Position numbers and translations under genes: made by a program. From Linepithema humile (taxonomy: Eukaryota; Arthropoda; Insecta; Hymenoptera; Formicidae), in NCBI RefSeq assembly GCF_040581485.1, contig NC_090129.1, forward strand, positions 11,791,501-11,855,500: DNA of 64,000 bases, given 5' to 3'. The notes beneath the pieces are model-generated. The model saw only the letters and a list, made by a program, of their open reading frames with translations, searched no databases and was not told the DNA's origin. Shown here piece by piece: positions 54,589-64,000 of the stretch (position 1 is the first letter of the stretch; each line of letters opens with the position of its first letter).

Positions 54589-56440
54589 CATAGACTTATA
54601 GAATAGACTGGCCCCTACCGTAAGAGGTAGCGTTGAAAGATCTAAAGGATAGAGAGATGATTCCGGGACTCTCTGTCCTTCTCTTTCGTCTCGTGGTGGG
54701 AACTGAAGGGATAAGATGGAAACGAAGCGAGCATGCGTATACGAGATGAGGAGAAAGAAAGAATAATTAGACGTAGAAATAAAAAAATTAAAAAATTTGA
54801 AGATTTAATGGATTATTTAAAACATAAAGCATTGATTTCTAAAATAGGTTAATATATTAATAAGTTTAATAAATAAGATATTTCATAGATTGAGCTGAAA
54901 AGGCATTTTTAATATTTTTTAAGATATTTTATTAAATATACTATTTAAACTCTTTGGTACATATAAACTCTACGTACTGGTAAAATAATGAATTAAATTG
55001 TACATTTTGCATAAAAAAAAAAATAGATTTTGATCTCATACACAACCAAACTAAAAATAAAATACATTATTATATATATCATAGACATAAAAAATTAAAA
55101 TAAATTTAATGATCAATTAAAATAGTGTAATATAAATAAATTTCTTTGTAGTAGCTGCATTCATTCATAAAATAAAATTATTGATTAGCAAATATAACTA
55201 ATCGATTATGCAAAATTCTTATTCTTTTCGTAGAATTTTGTAATCTCCTACCTTCATGATATAATCTTATATGACAATATTTGTGTAAAATATTATATAT
55301 TAATTGAGATTTATGATTATCAATAACATTGTTTTGAGAGATATCATCTAAATGATTAAAAATATCATCAGGTAACAATTGTTTTGCACAATGTATAAGA
55401 CTAGTCATTAAGTTTTTAACTGTAAATAGATCTTTATATTGTCTAAGTACACGTTCAGCAACTTTACAAATTGTAATAACTTGTGGACTAGGAAGTAATA
55501 ACCCTCCTCTATTTTTTATTTTTAATAATAAAGAATTATTTTCCTTACTCTCTAAACTTTGGCGACACATATCACATTTAATTTTATTCTTAATATTTTT
55601 CAGCTATATTTTCAATTTCTTGTAATTCACTTGTATGATTAGGATATATATGATTTTCATGTTGATTCTTTTTATCTGCACAGACTTGTTTCACAAAATC
55701 TATGTTTGTTTTACTGAAACAACTTTTTCTTAATGATCCTTATACACGTGTGTAAAATTAGAATTAAAAAAAAACAGAAATAAAATAAAACTCACTCATA
55801 TTCAATCTCCTTTTCATTCGTTAGATGCAAAGTAGGAACAGCTTCAGAGTGCAAGTGTCTTCGTATATTTCCATTTATTATACCAGTAAACATGATATCA
55901 TTATCATTAAAATGTTGATTGCACACACAAGCATATTTGGAAACTTCTTTTCCAATAGCATCGATCCATTTTAATTTTAACTCTTGTCGTGTAGGTATAC
56001 TAGAACAAGAAATAGATACCGTTTATCAAATTAATGTAATAATGTTTCTTAATAAAAAGTGATAATATTTCTAAATGAATTTGTGTGTGTGCAATTTTTC
56101 GAGCATTCATTCTTCTAACCTATAAAAAATATACATTAAATATTTACCTATGAAAAGTAACACCTTCTGCTCCGTAGAGCTTATGGCAAATGCAGCAGGA
56201 ACGTACCATATTATTTAATCGTATACGCAGCATATACGAAGTAACCGAATAAAATTGGCGATGTCACGTTGCTTTCTCCTCATCTCGTATACGCATGCTC
56301 GCTTCGTTTCCATATTATCCCTTCAGTTCCCACCACGAGACGAAAGAGAAGGACAGAGAGTCCCGGAATCATCTCTCTATCCTTTAGATCTTTCAACGCT
56401 ACCTCTTACGGTAGGGGCCAGTCTATTCTATAAGTCTATG
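54589..56440 (-). mobile_element. P-type transposon, 1.85 kb
   Basis: TIRs of about 160 bp, starting CATAGACTTATAGAATAGAC at 54589 with the complement ending at 56440, flanked by the exact 8-bp TSD GTTGTTAT (54581-54588 and 56441-56448). It contains a THAP exon pair and a transposase C-terminal fragment but not the catalytic core. Confidence 0.88.
55178..56209 (-). pseudogene. THAP plus P-type transposase C-terminus, core deleted
   Basis: Exon 1 from the ATG at 56209 reads MVRSCCICHKLYGAEGVTFH and is followed by a donor. Exon 2 (about 56005-55795) reads RQELKLKWIDAIGKEV, then CVCNQHFNDNDIM and SEAVPTLHL, completing the THAP zinc site and its C-terminal AVP box. A third piece (about 55740-55590) is Lys/Asn-rich with a frame change near 55600. 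It leads into MCRQSLESKENN (C-x2-C lost), IKNRGGLLLPSPQ and a helical end at 55178. The missing middle is the catalytic RNase H-like part, as in other deleted P elements. Confidence 0.75.
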
Positions 56441-56448
56441 GTTGTTAT

Positions 56449-56560
56449 ACACAGTAAAATTAGTAATATGTACTGCTTAGATCAGTATATCTTAACTAAT
56501 AAAACAGTGAATATGTACTGCTTAGATCAGTAAACCTTAACTAATAGAACAGTGAATATG
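56449..56560. repeat. Two tandem ~56 bp units
   Basis: AATATGTACTGCTTAGATCAGT followed by CTTAACTAATARAACAGTG occurs twice (56466 and 56511) inside the TA-target element, next to the P insertion site. Confidence 0.7.
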
Positions 56561-57385
56561 AACAGGTAATTTCAGTTGCTGATATAATGCATTTAATTCA
56601 ATAATATAAATGTATATCAATCAAGAGACACGTGTCTCGCGCCAAGTTCACGCGAAGCGCAGGAACTATAGCGAGACCGACCGTGTCTCTTTACATACAT
56701 AAATATATAATTGTATGGGCATATGATTAATATATTTTAATAAATGAATATAAAAATAATATTATTGTTTGCAAAATTTTTTTAAGTTGAAAACTATTTT
56801 CAACATATGCAAGAAAATTGAAACAAAAAAGTTATATGATGTACTAAATAAATGAATACTATATACTAAATAAATAATATATCAAATAAAAATGAAAAAT
56901 TTATGCATTATTAAATTATATAAAATGCAAACTAAGTATATCATTTTTAACAAAAATAAAAATTATTAAGAAAAACAACATAAATTGTAATGATAAAATA
57001 ATTTTTTTCCATAAATTTATAGAATTTTGCAAACAACTAACATAAATATTTATTTTATAAAATAAAATTAAACTGCTGAATAAATTTATGTATCTGATGT
57101 GTTATCTATCACATTTGATATTGGTGTGGTATTACAAATATTAATATGAGTAGAAGATACAAAAGCATGTGCTTAAATTATTTAAATATATATTCTAGGA
57201 ATGTGGCAGTCGTATAAATAATTTGCAAAAAGAATAAAGTCTGAGATAGCATTCCGAGATGTAACAATAAATATATAATAAAATGTTAAATTTTGCTATT
57301 TGATGCTTCATATTTCTAAATATTATAATGCTTGTTAAAAAAATGTAAAAAAAAGATATATATGTAAATTAACCTTCAAACTTTT
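56561..57385. other. A+T-rich interior of the TA-target element
   Basis: No frame or structured motif beyond a GC-rich patch at 56628-56690 (ACACGTGTCTCGCGCC). Nothing else is supported. Confidence 0.4.
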
Positions 57386-57462
57386 TTCGTGTCTCCTCAT
57401 CTGTTATTTCCTCGATTTTTGTTCCTAATTCTTGAATAGACAAATTTGTTATTTTTCTCATT
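57386..57462 (-). CDS. Possible 5' coding exon of the TA-target element
   Basis: On the minus strand ATGAGAAAAATAACAAAT opens a frame MRKITNLSIQELGTKIEEIT ending EETRKKFEG at a GTTAAT donor-like site. It is short, but the amphipathic Glu/Lys composition looks coding. The following exons would have to lie at 57.3-56.5 kb, where only A+T-rich sequence is seen. No family is recognised. Confidence 0.3.
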
Positions 57463-58034
57463 TTAGTCTGCAATTGAGAAATAAATATTAAAGATAAAAA
57501 GAGAAAAGTTCACGTGTGTGTCTGCGACTACGTATTACATAAAACACTACAAGAATGGTTATGATAACGAAATACACACAATAATGAATATAATAAAATG
57601 TTATAATTATAATAATATAATAAAATGCCACATAAAAGCGTTGAACTTATCAAATACCGTCGATCGTTGCGGACAATGCAGACGGATAGCAGCTAACGTG
57701 TTGTAATCAGTATCGTGTTGCATCAGTTACGACGTACGACGAACGATGCACGACACGACCGGCACGACACACGACACAAGCACACGCATATCGCGGACGC
57801 CGCAGACAAAAGAACGGATATATCGCGCAGCAACAAACTGAGCTCTTATTGGCTCGAAGTTACAGATTTGCAGTGAAATCTTACTTCCACTGGCTAAAAT
57901 CAGTAAATTGTAAGTCTGAGAACCAAGGTGGGAGTATTGTTACTAAATGTCAGTAAATACTCACTGATTGTCCGTGACATACTGTTTCACTGATTCAATC
58001 AGCGTTATTTTCACTGATTGACTTTAAGAGAGTA

Positions 58035-59036
58035 AATCGTTTAGTTTTCGGAAATCTACGACTACACATAATTTTGCCTTTCCTGAAGCGTCTGTCTTTT
58101 TTGGTACCACTAGCAATGGAGCATTCCAGACCATTGGCTATTGCTCGGCTGAATAATTTTATTTTTTAGCATTTCCTGCACTTGTCGATTTACCTCTGTC
58201 TTATGTTTCTCGGGCAGGCGATAAGGTCGAGTGTTGACCGGTGCTGAATCGGCACGCGTCGCTATCTCATGTTTCGCGGCCGCGGTAGCCGTCAGTGGTT
58301 CTCCTTCTAGATGAAATACATCATCGAAATCTTCGCAGATTTTAAGTAAAATTTTTCGCTCTTCGTTATTTAAGTGATCGAGACGAAGCGCCTCTTTAAT
58401 TCGTTGCATGCGTGACAAGGGAATTTCCTTCGGTATATACGTTTGAGCTATTAATATCTCGGCATTTCCTTCTGTCTTTACTTCTTCAATTTCTACTACT
58501 GGAGCTTGCATTTCTATTTTAGTTTCGGTAGTATTTATTATGCTAATCGGGCTATTATTTTTTGGCTCGACTAGGCAATTTCCGATAAATATTCCTGGTC
58601 TAGTTTCCACTGCTTGGATTATTCCTGCTGTGTTTTCTTTAGTTATGGCTGTTATAATAGTTTCGCTTCTAGCTTCTAAAGTAAATTTTTTGCATGGGAA
58701 AAGCGTAAATAAATTTTTATCGATGCGTAGTTTTTTAATAGTATAGTCCCAAGATGCTTGATATTTTTGTAGGAAGTCGGCTCCGAGGATTCCGTCATAT
58801 TCAATAGGAAAGTCGTCTTTTATCACGTTTAATTCGTGTTTAACATCTCTTGTTTTTAACGGAATAGTTGCTTGCATTACGCCTATAGTATCTGCTTTGT
58901 GCCCTGTTGCGCCAATGATTGTTATCTTTTTATCATATATTATGGTTTCATCTTTCAATTTATTCAATTTTATTAGACTCATGGTAGCTCCTGTGTCGAT
59001 CAACATATTTATTTTATCGTCAATCACTTCATTCAT
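58035..59036 (-). pseudogene. gypsy aspartic protease and RT start
   Basis: The frame from 59036 shows MLIDTGATMSLIKL (D-T-G-A active site) and YDGILGADFLQKYQASWDY, then a linker and the start of RT (TRPYRLPEKHKTEVNRQVQ, IIQPSNSQWSG). It stops at 58110. One frame over, the RT continues LLVVPKKTDASGK and VVDFRKLNDL up to the TA-target insertion, so a 1-nt change near 58125 breaks pol. Confidence 0.8.
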
Positions 59037-59157
59037 GGGTAGTGAAATCAGATCGAGCTCAGTGTGTGCATGGTTTATCTCATCAGCTGTTAGTACCTTA
59101 TGTTCTCGTACTGTCTTAGCTGTTGCTTTAATTGTTTTCCTTTCTGCATCGTCGTCC

Positions 59158-60600
59158 TCAGTCTCGCGATGCTTTATTAGTTTTATTTATGGTATTTCGC
59201 GTGTTTGATTCTTTATTTATTTTCTTATTTTTAGTATATTCCAGTTTTCCGTTTAATATCCAACATTCGGTACGGTTATGTCCGGATTTCTTGCAATAAT
59301 TACAATGTTTATCCAGCGTATTAAATCTTGATCCGCTCGGTTTAGGCAAAGTGAATTGATTACCGTAGCGGCTCGTTCGGCAATCGCGACCGTAATGTCC
59401 TTGCTTACCGCATTTATGGCATTGAATTGCCTTAGGATTATTAAAACTTTTATTCGCGTTGTACGCGGAATCACGTGGTCTCTTTAATTTTTCCTCTGCT
59501 TTGGCCCCTTCGATGGCTTCCTGCAGGGTTGCATATCGTTGCGCGCGTATTACCATTCGTATATCCTCGCGCAGTCCGTACACAAAATTTTGTAGCGCTA
59601 GCTGTTTAACGGTATCTAATATAGCGCGTTTATCTTGCGGTGTCTTTCTAACTGTCTGTTAGAGATTCGTAGAGCTGCATCGCTAAATGGTCTGCTCGTG
59701 CCCCATATTCTACTGCACTTTCTCCGGGTCGTTGTTTCAGATGATTAAATTCAATTTGAATCGATGTAGGATTTCTCTTAGGGTAGTAAAAGCTTTCCAG
59801 TTCGTTTTTTAACTGTTCAAACGATCTGATATCTTTGATCTCAAAATTTATTAATGCTCTGCCTTGCAGTTTAGTCGACATTATGACGTCGAGTAACTCC
59901 TCTTCGAACTCGGGCTTTACATACTTCATTGCACATGTACAAGCGCTTAGAAATGATTTTAAGTTTGTTCGTGACGTACCGTCAAAAATAGGTATTAAAT
60001 TTATCGCGTTTTTTGATGTCATGTAGCGTTGTGCGTCAGTGGATTGTCTGTTTCGTACGTCTTCAGTAGTTCAACCGTACGAAATTTCGGTTTCGCGTTC
60101 TTGTCGCGGATTTCGTTCGTGATGGTGCGCATGAAGATACTCAAATAATGTTGTGATCTGTTCGCGCATTTCGTGCAATGCTTCTTCTATTGCTGAATTC
60201 TGATTTTTATTTTTTGGGCGTGTTCCTGTTCGAAGTCCGCTGGCTTCGTTTTCTCTTGTATTTTGCTCCATTAACGCGGATATCTCTATTTCGGTGTCTG
60301 CCTCACTCTTTCTTCTTTGAGACATTTTTTCGTTTCTTCTTTCACGGATTTCGTCCGAATCAAATATGCTACTATCGTATGATGTTAGCTCAAACTCGCT
60401 GTAATCTGACACGCGGCTTGGTGTTTTACTAATGTAAAGTCTAGTCTTTTTAGTTTTTACTTCTATCACGGTATCGTTAAGAGCAGGAATTAAACTCGAA
60501 TCGATATCTTCGAAAGTGTAATCTCGTTTATTTTCTATGTTTGCATCTAATTCGTCGTTGGTATCACTGTCCGAGTTTGTGTATTGTAAAAAAAGTACGG
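59158..60600 (-). pseudogene. gypsy gag, frameshifted
   Basis: Three minus-strand blocks. 60600-60071: acidic/Ser-rich N-terminus, open upstream of the ATG at 60469. 60022-59648: capsid-like, IPIFDGTSRTNLKSFLSAC and FNHLKQRPGESAVEYGARAD. 59583-59158: QRYATLQEAIEGAKAEEKL, then two CCHC knuckles CHKCGKQGHYGRDC and CNYCKKSGHNRTEC. Frame changes near 60040 and 59640 prevent a single product. Gag packages the element RNA. Confidence 0.75.
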
Positions 60601-61213
60601 CGTACGTTATCGCTTATGTCGCGAGTCGCGTCTTCGATAATGCGTATCGGGTTTAACGCTGTGCGGATCGCGTGTCGCGCTTGGTTGCTTAATAGCCACG
60701 ACCTATTTCGTATGGGACCGGGGTCGCTTTCGCTTTTGTACACGCGTTTTTATATATTATATAATGGTTCGGACTTACAGTAGTAGTAGTATGATCGCTT
60801 GCATGTTGCCTCGTCCTTAGCTGCGGTTCGCTGTCCGGCTGTAGATCGTAGGTTGTAGATGTAGGTCGTTCGGCTGCTTTCTGTGGCTGGCTCCTATTTC
60901 GCTGACTCCGCTTGGCACTGCTTGGCTCTGGATAGTCTGCTGCTGCGCTGCTACTCTGCTTACCGTTGCGTTGGTCGGGGTCTTCTCGTTTCAATAATCT
61001 CCGTATTGAAACTTGTCCGCCGACTATTTTGCACTCAATTTTCGGCTGCTTACTGCTGCGTTGGTCGTGGTCTTCTCGTTTCAATAATCTCCGTATTGAA
61101 ACTTGTCCGCCGACTAATTTTCACTCACTTAAATTTTTTTTTTTGTTTCAGGCTCTGGACGTTCCGGGTTCGTGGTCCCGAAGGAGAGGCAGATCCCACC
61201 GCTGCCACCAGAT
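60601..61213 (-). other. gypsy leader with a 90-bp tandem repeat and primer site
   Basis: Next to the LTR the minus strand reads CTGGTGGCAGCGGTGGGATC, whose TGG start fits a tRNA primer-binding site. A 90-bp unit (GTCTTCTCGTTTCAATAATC) is present twice at about 60962-61130. No coding frame is supported. Confidence 0.6.
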
Positions 61214-61823
61214 TATTGTTGTACCCTTGGTGATAGGGCACGGGTTCGGGATCTGCCAAGGAGTTAGGCCGGGAATCCGGGAATAATCCTTTTTAGTTTT
61301 TTCGTAATAAAACAATCTTTCACATATTTATTGATCTCTTGATTCATTACAAATTCCCTTACTAGTAGATAAACTAAGTTTCGTCAGGAATCCTTGCCTT
61401 AGTTTTAGTATTACGGAGCCTCAAGCTACTCTTATTCGCTTTTAGCGATTTGTTATAATTTACAATCTTCTAGATTTGTAGTCTCGACGGACATACGTCC
61501 GTTCCTTTTGACTGATAGTTTTCGACCCGCCGTCGTGATCTCGCAACGGCGATTTTATATTCGCGAAACTGCACTTGATTGCAGTTTTAACGGTCTTTTC
61601 GATTGAACTTGCTGACGAAATTCGATAGTTCGTCAGCATTGTTGCGTTAAAAGTGAATTAGGTTTTAATTTTCGCTGCGCGATTTTCCGGTGTCTCGCAC
61701 GAGCCGGAAACGCACTGAATATTTGATATCTTAACCTGATATGTAATAGATATTCTTATATTTTATTAATATATATATATTTTATTAATAAATGATTGGT
61801 TGTGGTTCTTTGGACCCACAACA
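61214..61823 (-). repeat. 5' LTR of the gypsy element
   Basis: About 610 bp; the uninterrupted partner of 38799-40912. It ends CCCACAACA next to MITE sequence. Confidence 0.9.
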
Positions 61824-62552
61824 CAATATTGCAAATTCACTGCAAAATGTTGTTGCATCATTGCTGTGGGATTGCAGCAACATTAAAATGTCCGCTTTTA
61901 GGAAGATTGTAACAAAATATTACAGTAATATTGCAATATAATGAATTTGCAATAATGCATTGTTATTGCAATCTTAGAATAATGTTGCATATATTTTTAT
62001 TTATTCGGACATTTATCTGTTCGATTTTTGAACAATCAGTTCAATATCTGAATTCCCTGTGTTGAGGTCGTGTCAGAAAAATTAAACTGATAAAAATAAT
62101 TACTATGTCTTTAATCTTACTAGCCACTCTTTGCAAGTTTCATATAATCATCATGACTAAAACTTAAATACGAGATAGATTTTGCAACGCGCGTCGCATA
62201 GCGGTAAACGAACGAACTAGCGATTACCGAATATTGCTGTTGCAATGTTGTTGGAATGTTGCTGTCACATTCTCATGAAATATTACAATTACAGGTTGCA
62301 ATAATGTCTCAACAATATAACATTGCAACTTGCAAGATTGTAACATTGCTGTAATGTAATTGCAATGTTCTGTGCTGTATGGGATCAGTAATCAAATATT
62401 ATTGATAAATTTATCATTATTCTAAGTAGTTATGATATAACCAAAATATCACTTAACCTAAAATTCATGTGAAAATGCAAAGTATTATTTTATCTTTATT
62501 TCCAAATTACAGATTTCCTGATAATGTTGAGTTAAAAAAGAAATGGATGGAA

Positions 62553-62762
62553 CCCACACAGCACAGAAAGTTGAAATAACGTCGCTGAGACGTTGCAATG
62601 TTGAATGTTGAAGTATAAAGGTTTTTTCAACATTGAATCTATGTTGATTTTGCTATATTAATTGTTAAATGTTGCTATAACGTAGAAACAACATTTAACA
62701 ATTATTATCTTTTGAAATAATATAATAATTATTACAATAATTATTAATAAGAAATAATAATA

Positions 62763-62812
<50 letters not shown>

Positions 62813-63082
62813 AATAAAAATTAATTTTAAACATTTATTTCGTTCAATTTTTCAAAACATTATTATAATGCATAATATATATAAATTCTGCATTGAATAA
62901 ATGTTGAATCAATATTGAATTAATGTTTTTTGTCTTGCAGACATTGCAATTCAGCGGACATTAGACATTTCTTCAATATTTTTTCAACATTGAATCTATA
63001 TTTCGCAACGTTGCTGAAACATTCATAATGTTACAATTCTACGTTTTTTAGATATTGATTCAACGTTTGTGTGCTGTATGGG
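62553..63082. mobile_element. 530 bp MITE inside the THAP exon
   Basis: Ends CCCACACAGCACAG and GTGTGCTGTATGGG, with inner GTTGAAT/ATTCAAC words in inverted order. GAA at 62550-62552 and 63083-63085 is a 3-bp TSD. It is the same family as the MITE at 38738-62383. A (TA)n run of about 40 bp lies at 62768-62808. Confidence 0.8.
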
Positions 63083-64000
63083 GAAGCTATTGATGTGACA
63101 ACAATTTCAAGTTCAGCCAGACTGTGTAGTGATCACTTCCATAATAATTCGTTTCAACAGACTGATGGATATACAACTTTGAGACGGTTAACCTCAACTG
63201 CTGTTCCTTTTGATCAAAACGACAATCAATTATCTTTACAAATTAACAATGTACCTACTCAAGTACTTGGCGATGTAATTAATCATCAAGATATGACAAG
63301 TGCTGAAAATACATCATTTTCAACAAATACAGATACTAGTGGCTTTAAGACACATAATCATTTAAGTTCCAGAAACAGTATTAAAAGGCACATTAGAACT
63401 TTTATTTAAAATAATTTTTATATTACAAAATAGCTTAATATCTTATAAAATAATTGTACTATTAATTGTATGTATTAATGTATGTTTAGAAAATCATCTG
63501 TTGTCAACATTTCCCCAACAAAAAAATTTTGTTTTATGGTCGGAAATCAGTCAGAGTCTTTTTCAAGAGAGAACTTCACTTCAAATAAAGCATGGGAGCG
63601 GTTTGTAAGAGTTATGACTTCTGAACAATCTAAAAAATCTGCTTCCCATATGAAGATGATTAGAACAGAAAAAAAATTAATTATATGAAAGAAATGATTA
63701 AAACTATGAAGAAGAAACAGTTTTTTGAAGCTGCTGAATATTTACAGGTTCATTCGTAATTATGTACATATAGTATAAATTGTAATCAATTTATTATGAA
63801 CAATTTCATGTAATTTTTTTACTATAATAATTAAATTGTACTTACATTTAAATAATTTTTTTATACATTATAAAACGATTGCGATTAGCTTAAAATATTT
63901 AAAATTGTTTTAATTATTATTTTTTTTTTATTAGGAATAACCTCAACACTTACAAGAGTTGATATTTCGTATGAAAGAAAATAAAGTTACAGCTTCGTTT

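Larger units (their letters stand above)
54422..58032 (-). mobile_element. TA-target transposon (mariner-like by target) in gypsy RT
   Basis: TIRs CTCTCTTAAAGTCAATCAGT (54422) and the complement ending at 58032, flanked by TA (54420-54421 and 58033-58034). Removing it rejoins the gypsy RT frame (DFRKLNDL to TIGDS). CACTGAT-type words recur near both ends as subterminal repeats. Own sequence is about 1.75 kb after removing the P-type element at 54589-56440. No transposase is recognised. Confidence 0.8.
38799..61823 (-). mobile_element. env-bearing Ty3/gypsy element (errantivirus-like), minus strand, heavily interrupted
   Basis: Order on the minus strand: LTR (61823-61214), leader, gag, protease, RT/RNase H, integrase, antisense-ORF region, env, purine tract and LTR (40912-38799). 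CAAT on both flanks (38795-38798 and 61824-61827) fits a 4-bp TSD. Three later elements sit inside: Penelope-like in the 3' LTR, BEL/Pao in integrase, and a TA-target element in RT. Without them the element is about 8.9 kb, normal for an errantivirus-type provirus. Several frameshifts make it defective. Confidence 0.85.
38738..62383. mobile_element. MITE (CCCATACAGCACA ends), host of the gypsy insertion
   Basis: The left end CCCATACAGCACACAAAG at 38738 and right end GTTCTGTGCTGTATGGG at 62383 enclose about 620 bp of own sequence (38738-38798 and 61824-62383) rich in GCAATGTTGCAAT words; the rest is inserted gypsy sequence. A related copy is at 62553-63082. A convincing TSD is not visible here. 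Confidence 0.65.
38632..64000 (+). pseudogene. THAP/P-type gene with a 24 kb transposon-filled intron
   Basis: Exon 1 (38632-38699) reads MTKACVVCKKQPIPFDRSRS and ends at GTAAGT. Exon 2 starts at 62513 after a TTACAG acceptor (FPDNVELKKKWME), is interrupted by a MITE at 62553-63082, and continues AIDVTTISSSARLCSDHF, then STAVPF, so both halves of the THAP zinc site are present once the insertions are ignored. The frame ends at 63409. Further coding follows at 63482-63757 (FVRVMTSEQSKKSASH, then a Lys-rich helix) with a 1-nt shift in an A-run near 63670. A next block near 63955 reads HLQELIFRMKENKV behind a stop. It resembles the N-terminal half of P-type transposases and runs off the window. 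Confidence 0.75.

Noticed and set aside
1..64000. tRNA, rRNA and single-copy host genes
   Set aside because: I looked for tRNA cloverleaf boxes, rRNA-like segments and host-type exons and saw none that can be supported by eye.

Overview
The window reads as a transposon-dense, heterochromatin-like stretch of an insect genome. The A+T-rich composition, GT-AG introns, THAP/P-type and Harbinger DNA transposons, R1-like and I-like LINEs, a Penelope-like element, a BEL/Pao element and an env-bearing Ty3/gypsy element all point to an arthropod. Hymenoptera (probably an ant) is my best inference. No ordinary single-copy host gene is visible. Almost every coding stretch belongs to a mobile element, and many insertions can be dated relative to each other because target-site duplications (TSDs) and terminal inverted repeats (TIRs) are readable.

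Layout. 41-1115: internally deleted Tc1-like element. 1181-2684: large foldback element with a small THAP-coding P-type element (1278-2184) inserted in one arm. 2880-4088: 1.2 kb element with ~310 bp TIRs and a G-rich core. 4183-8450: decayed P-type transposase gene whose first intron holds a 1.5 kb foldback. 9377-23651: a LTR-like unit containing a long-TIR element with 9-bp TSD (9405-21152, Mutator-like), which contains an apparently intact 9.07 kb CACTA/tnp2-type transposon (10960-20030). The last carries two divergent genes: a 492-aa BEN-like protein (minus) and an 873-aa tnp2-like transposase (plus). 23.6-28.1 kb: MITEs, a Harbinger deletion derivative inside another MITE, and a P-type element carrying two P-type MITEs. 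28.3-31.7 kb: R1-like LINE split by a MITE. 32.2-38.15 kb: I-like LINE with RNase H.

38632-64000: a THAP/P-type gene whose first intron has grown to about 24 kb by nested insertion. The order is: a CCCATACAGC-ended MITE, containing a minus-strand env-bearing gypsy element (38799-61823). That element was in turn hit by a truncated Penelope-like element in its 3' LTR, an intact BEL/Pao element in its integrase (44307-53330), and a TA-target transposon in its RT (54422-58032). The TA-target transposon itself holds a P-type element (54589-56440). A second MITE interrupts exon 2 of the THAP gene (62553-63082).

How the parts work together: the only gene sets that look functional are the CACTA pair at 11.8-18.9 kb, driven from a shared ~400 bp intergenic region with subterminal repeats at both ends, and the BEL/Pao polyprotein between near-identical LTRs. 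Everything else is broken by frameshifts, deletions or insertions. A GC-rich antisense ORF between pol and env of the gypsy element is the most unexpected coding signal.
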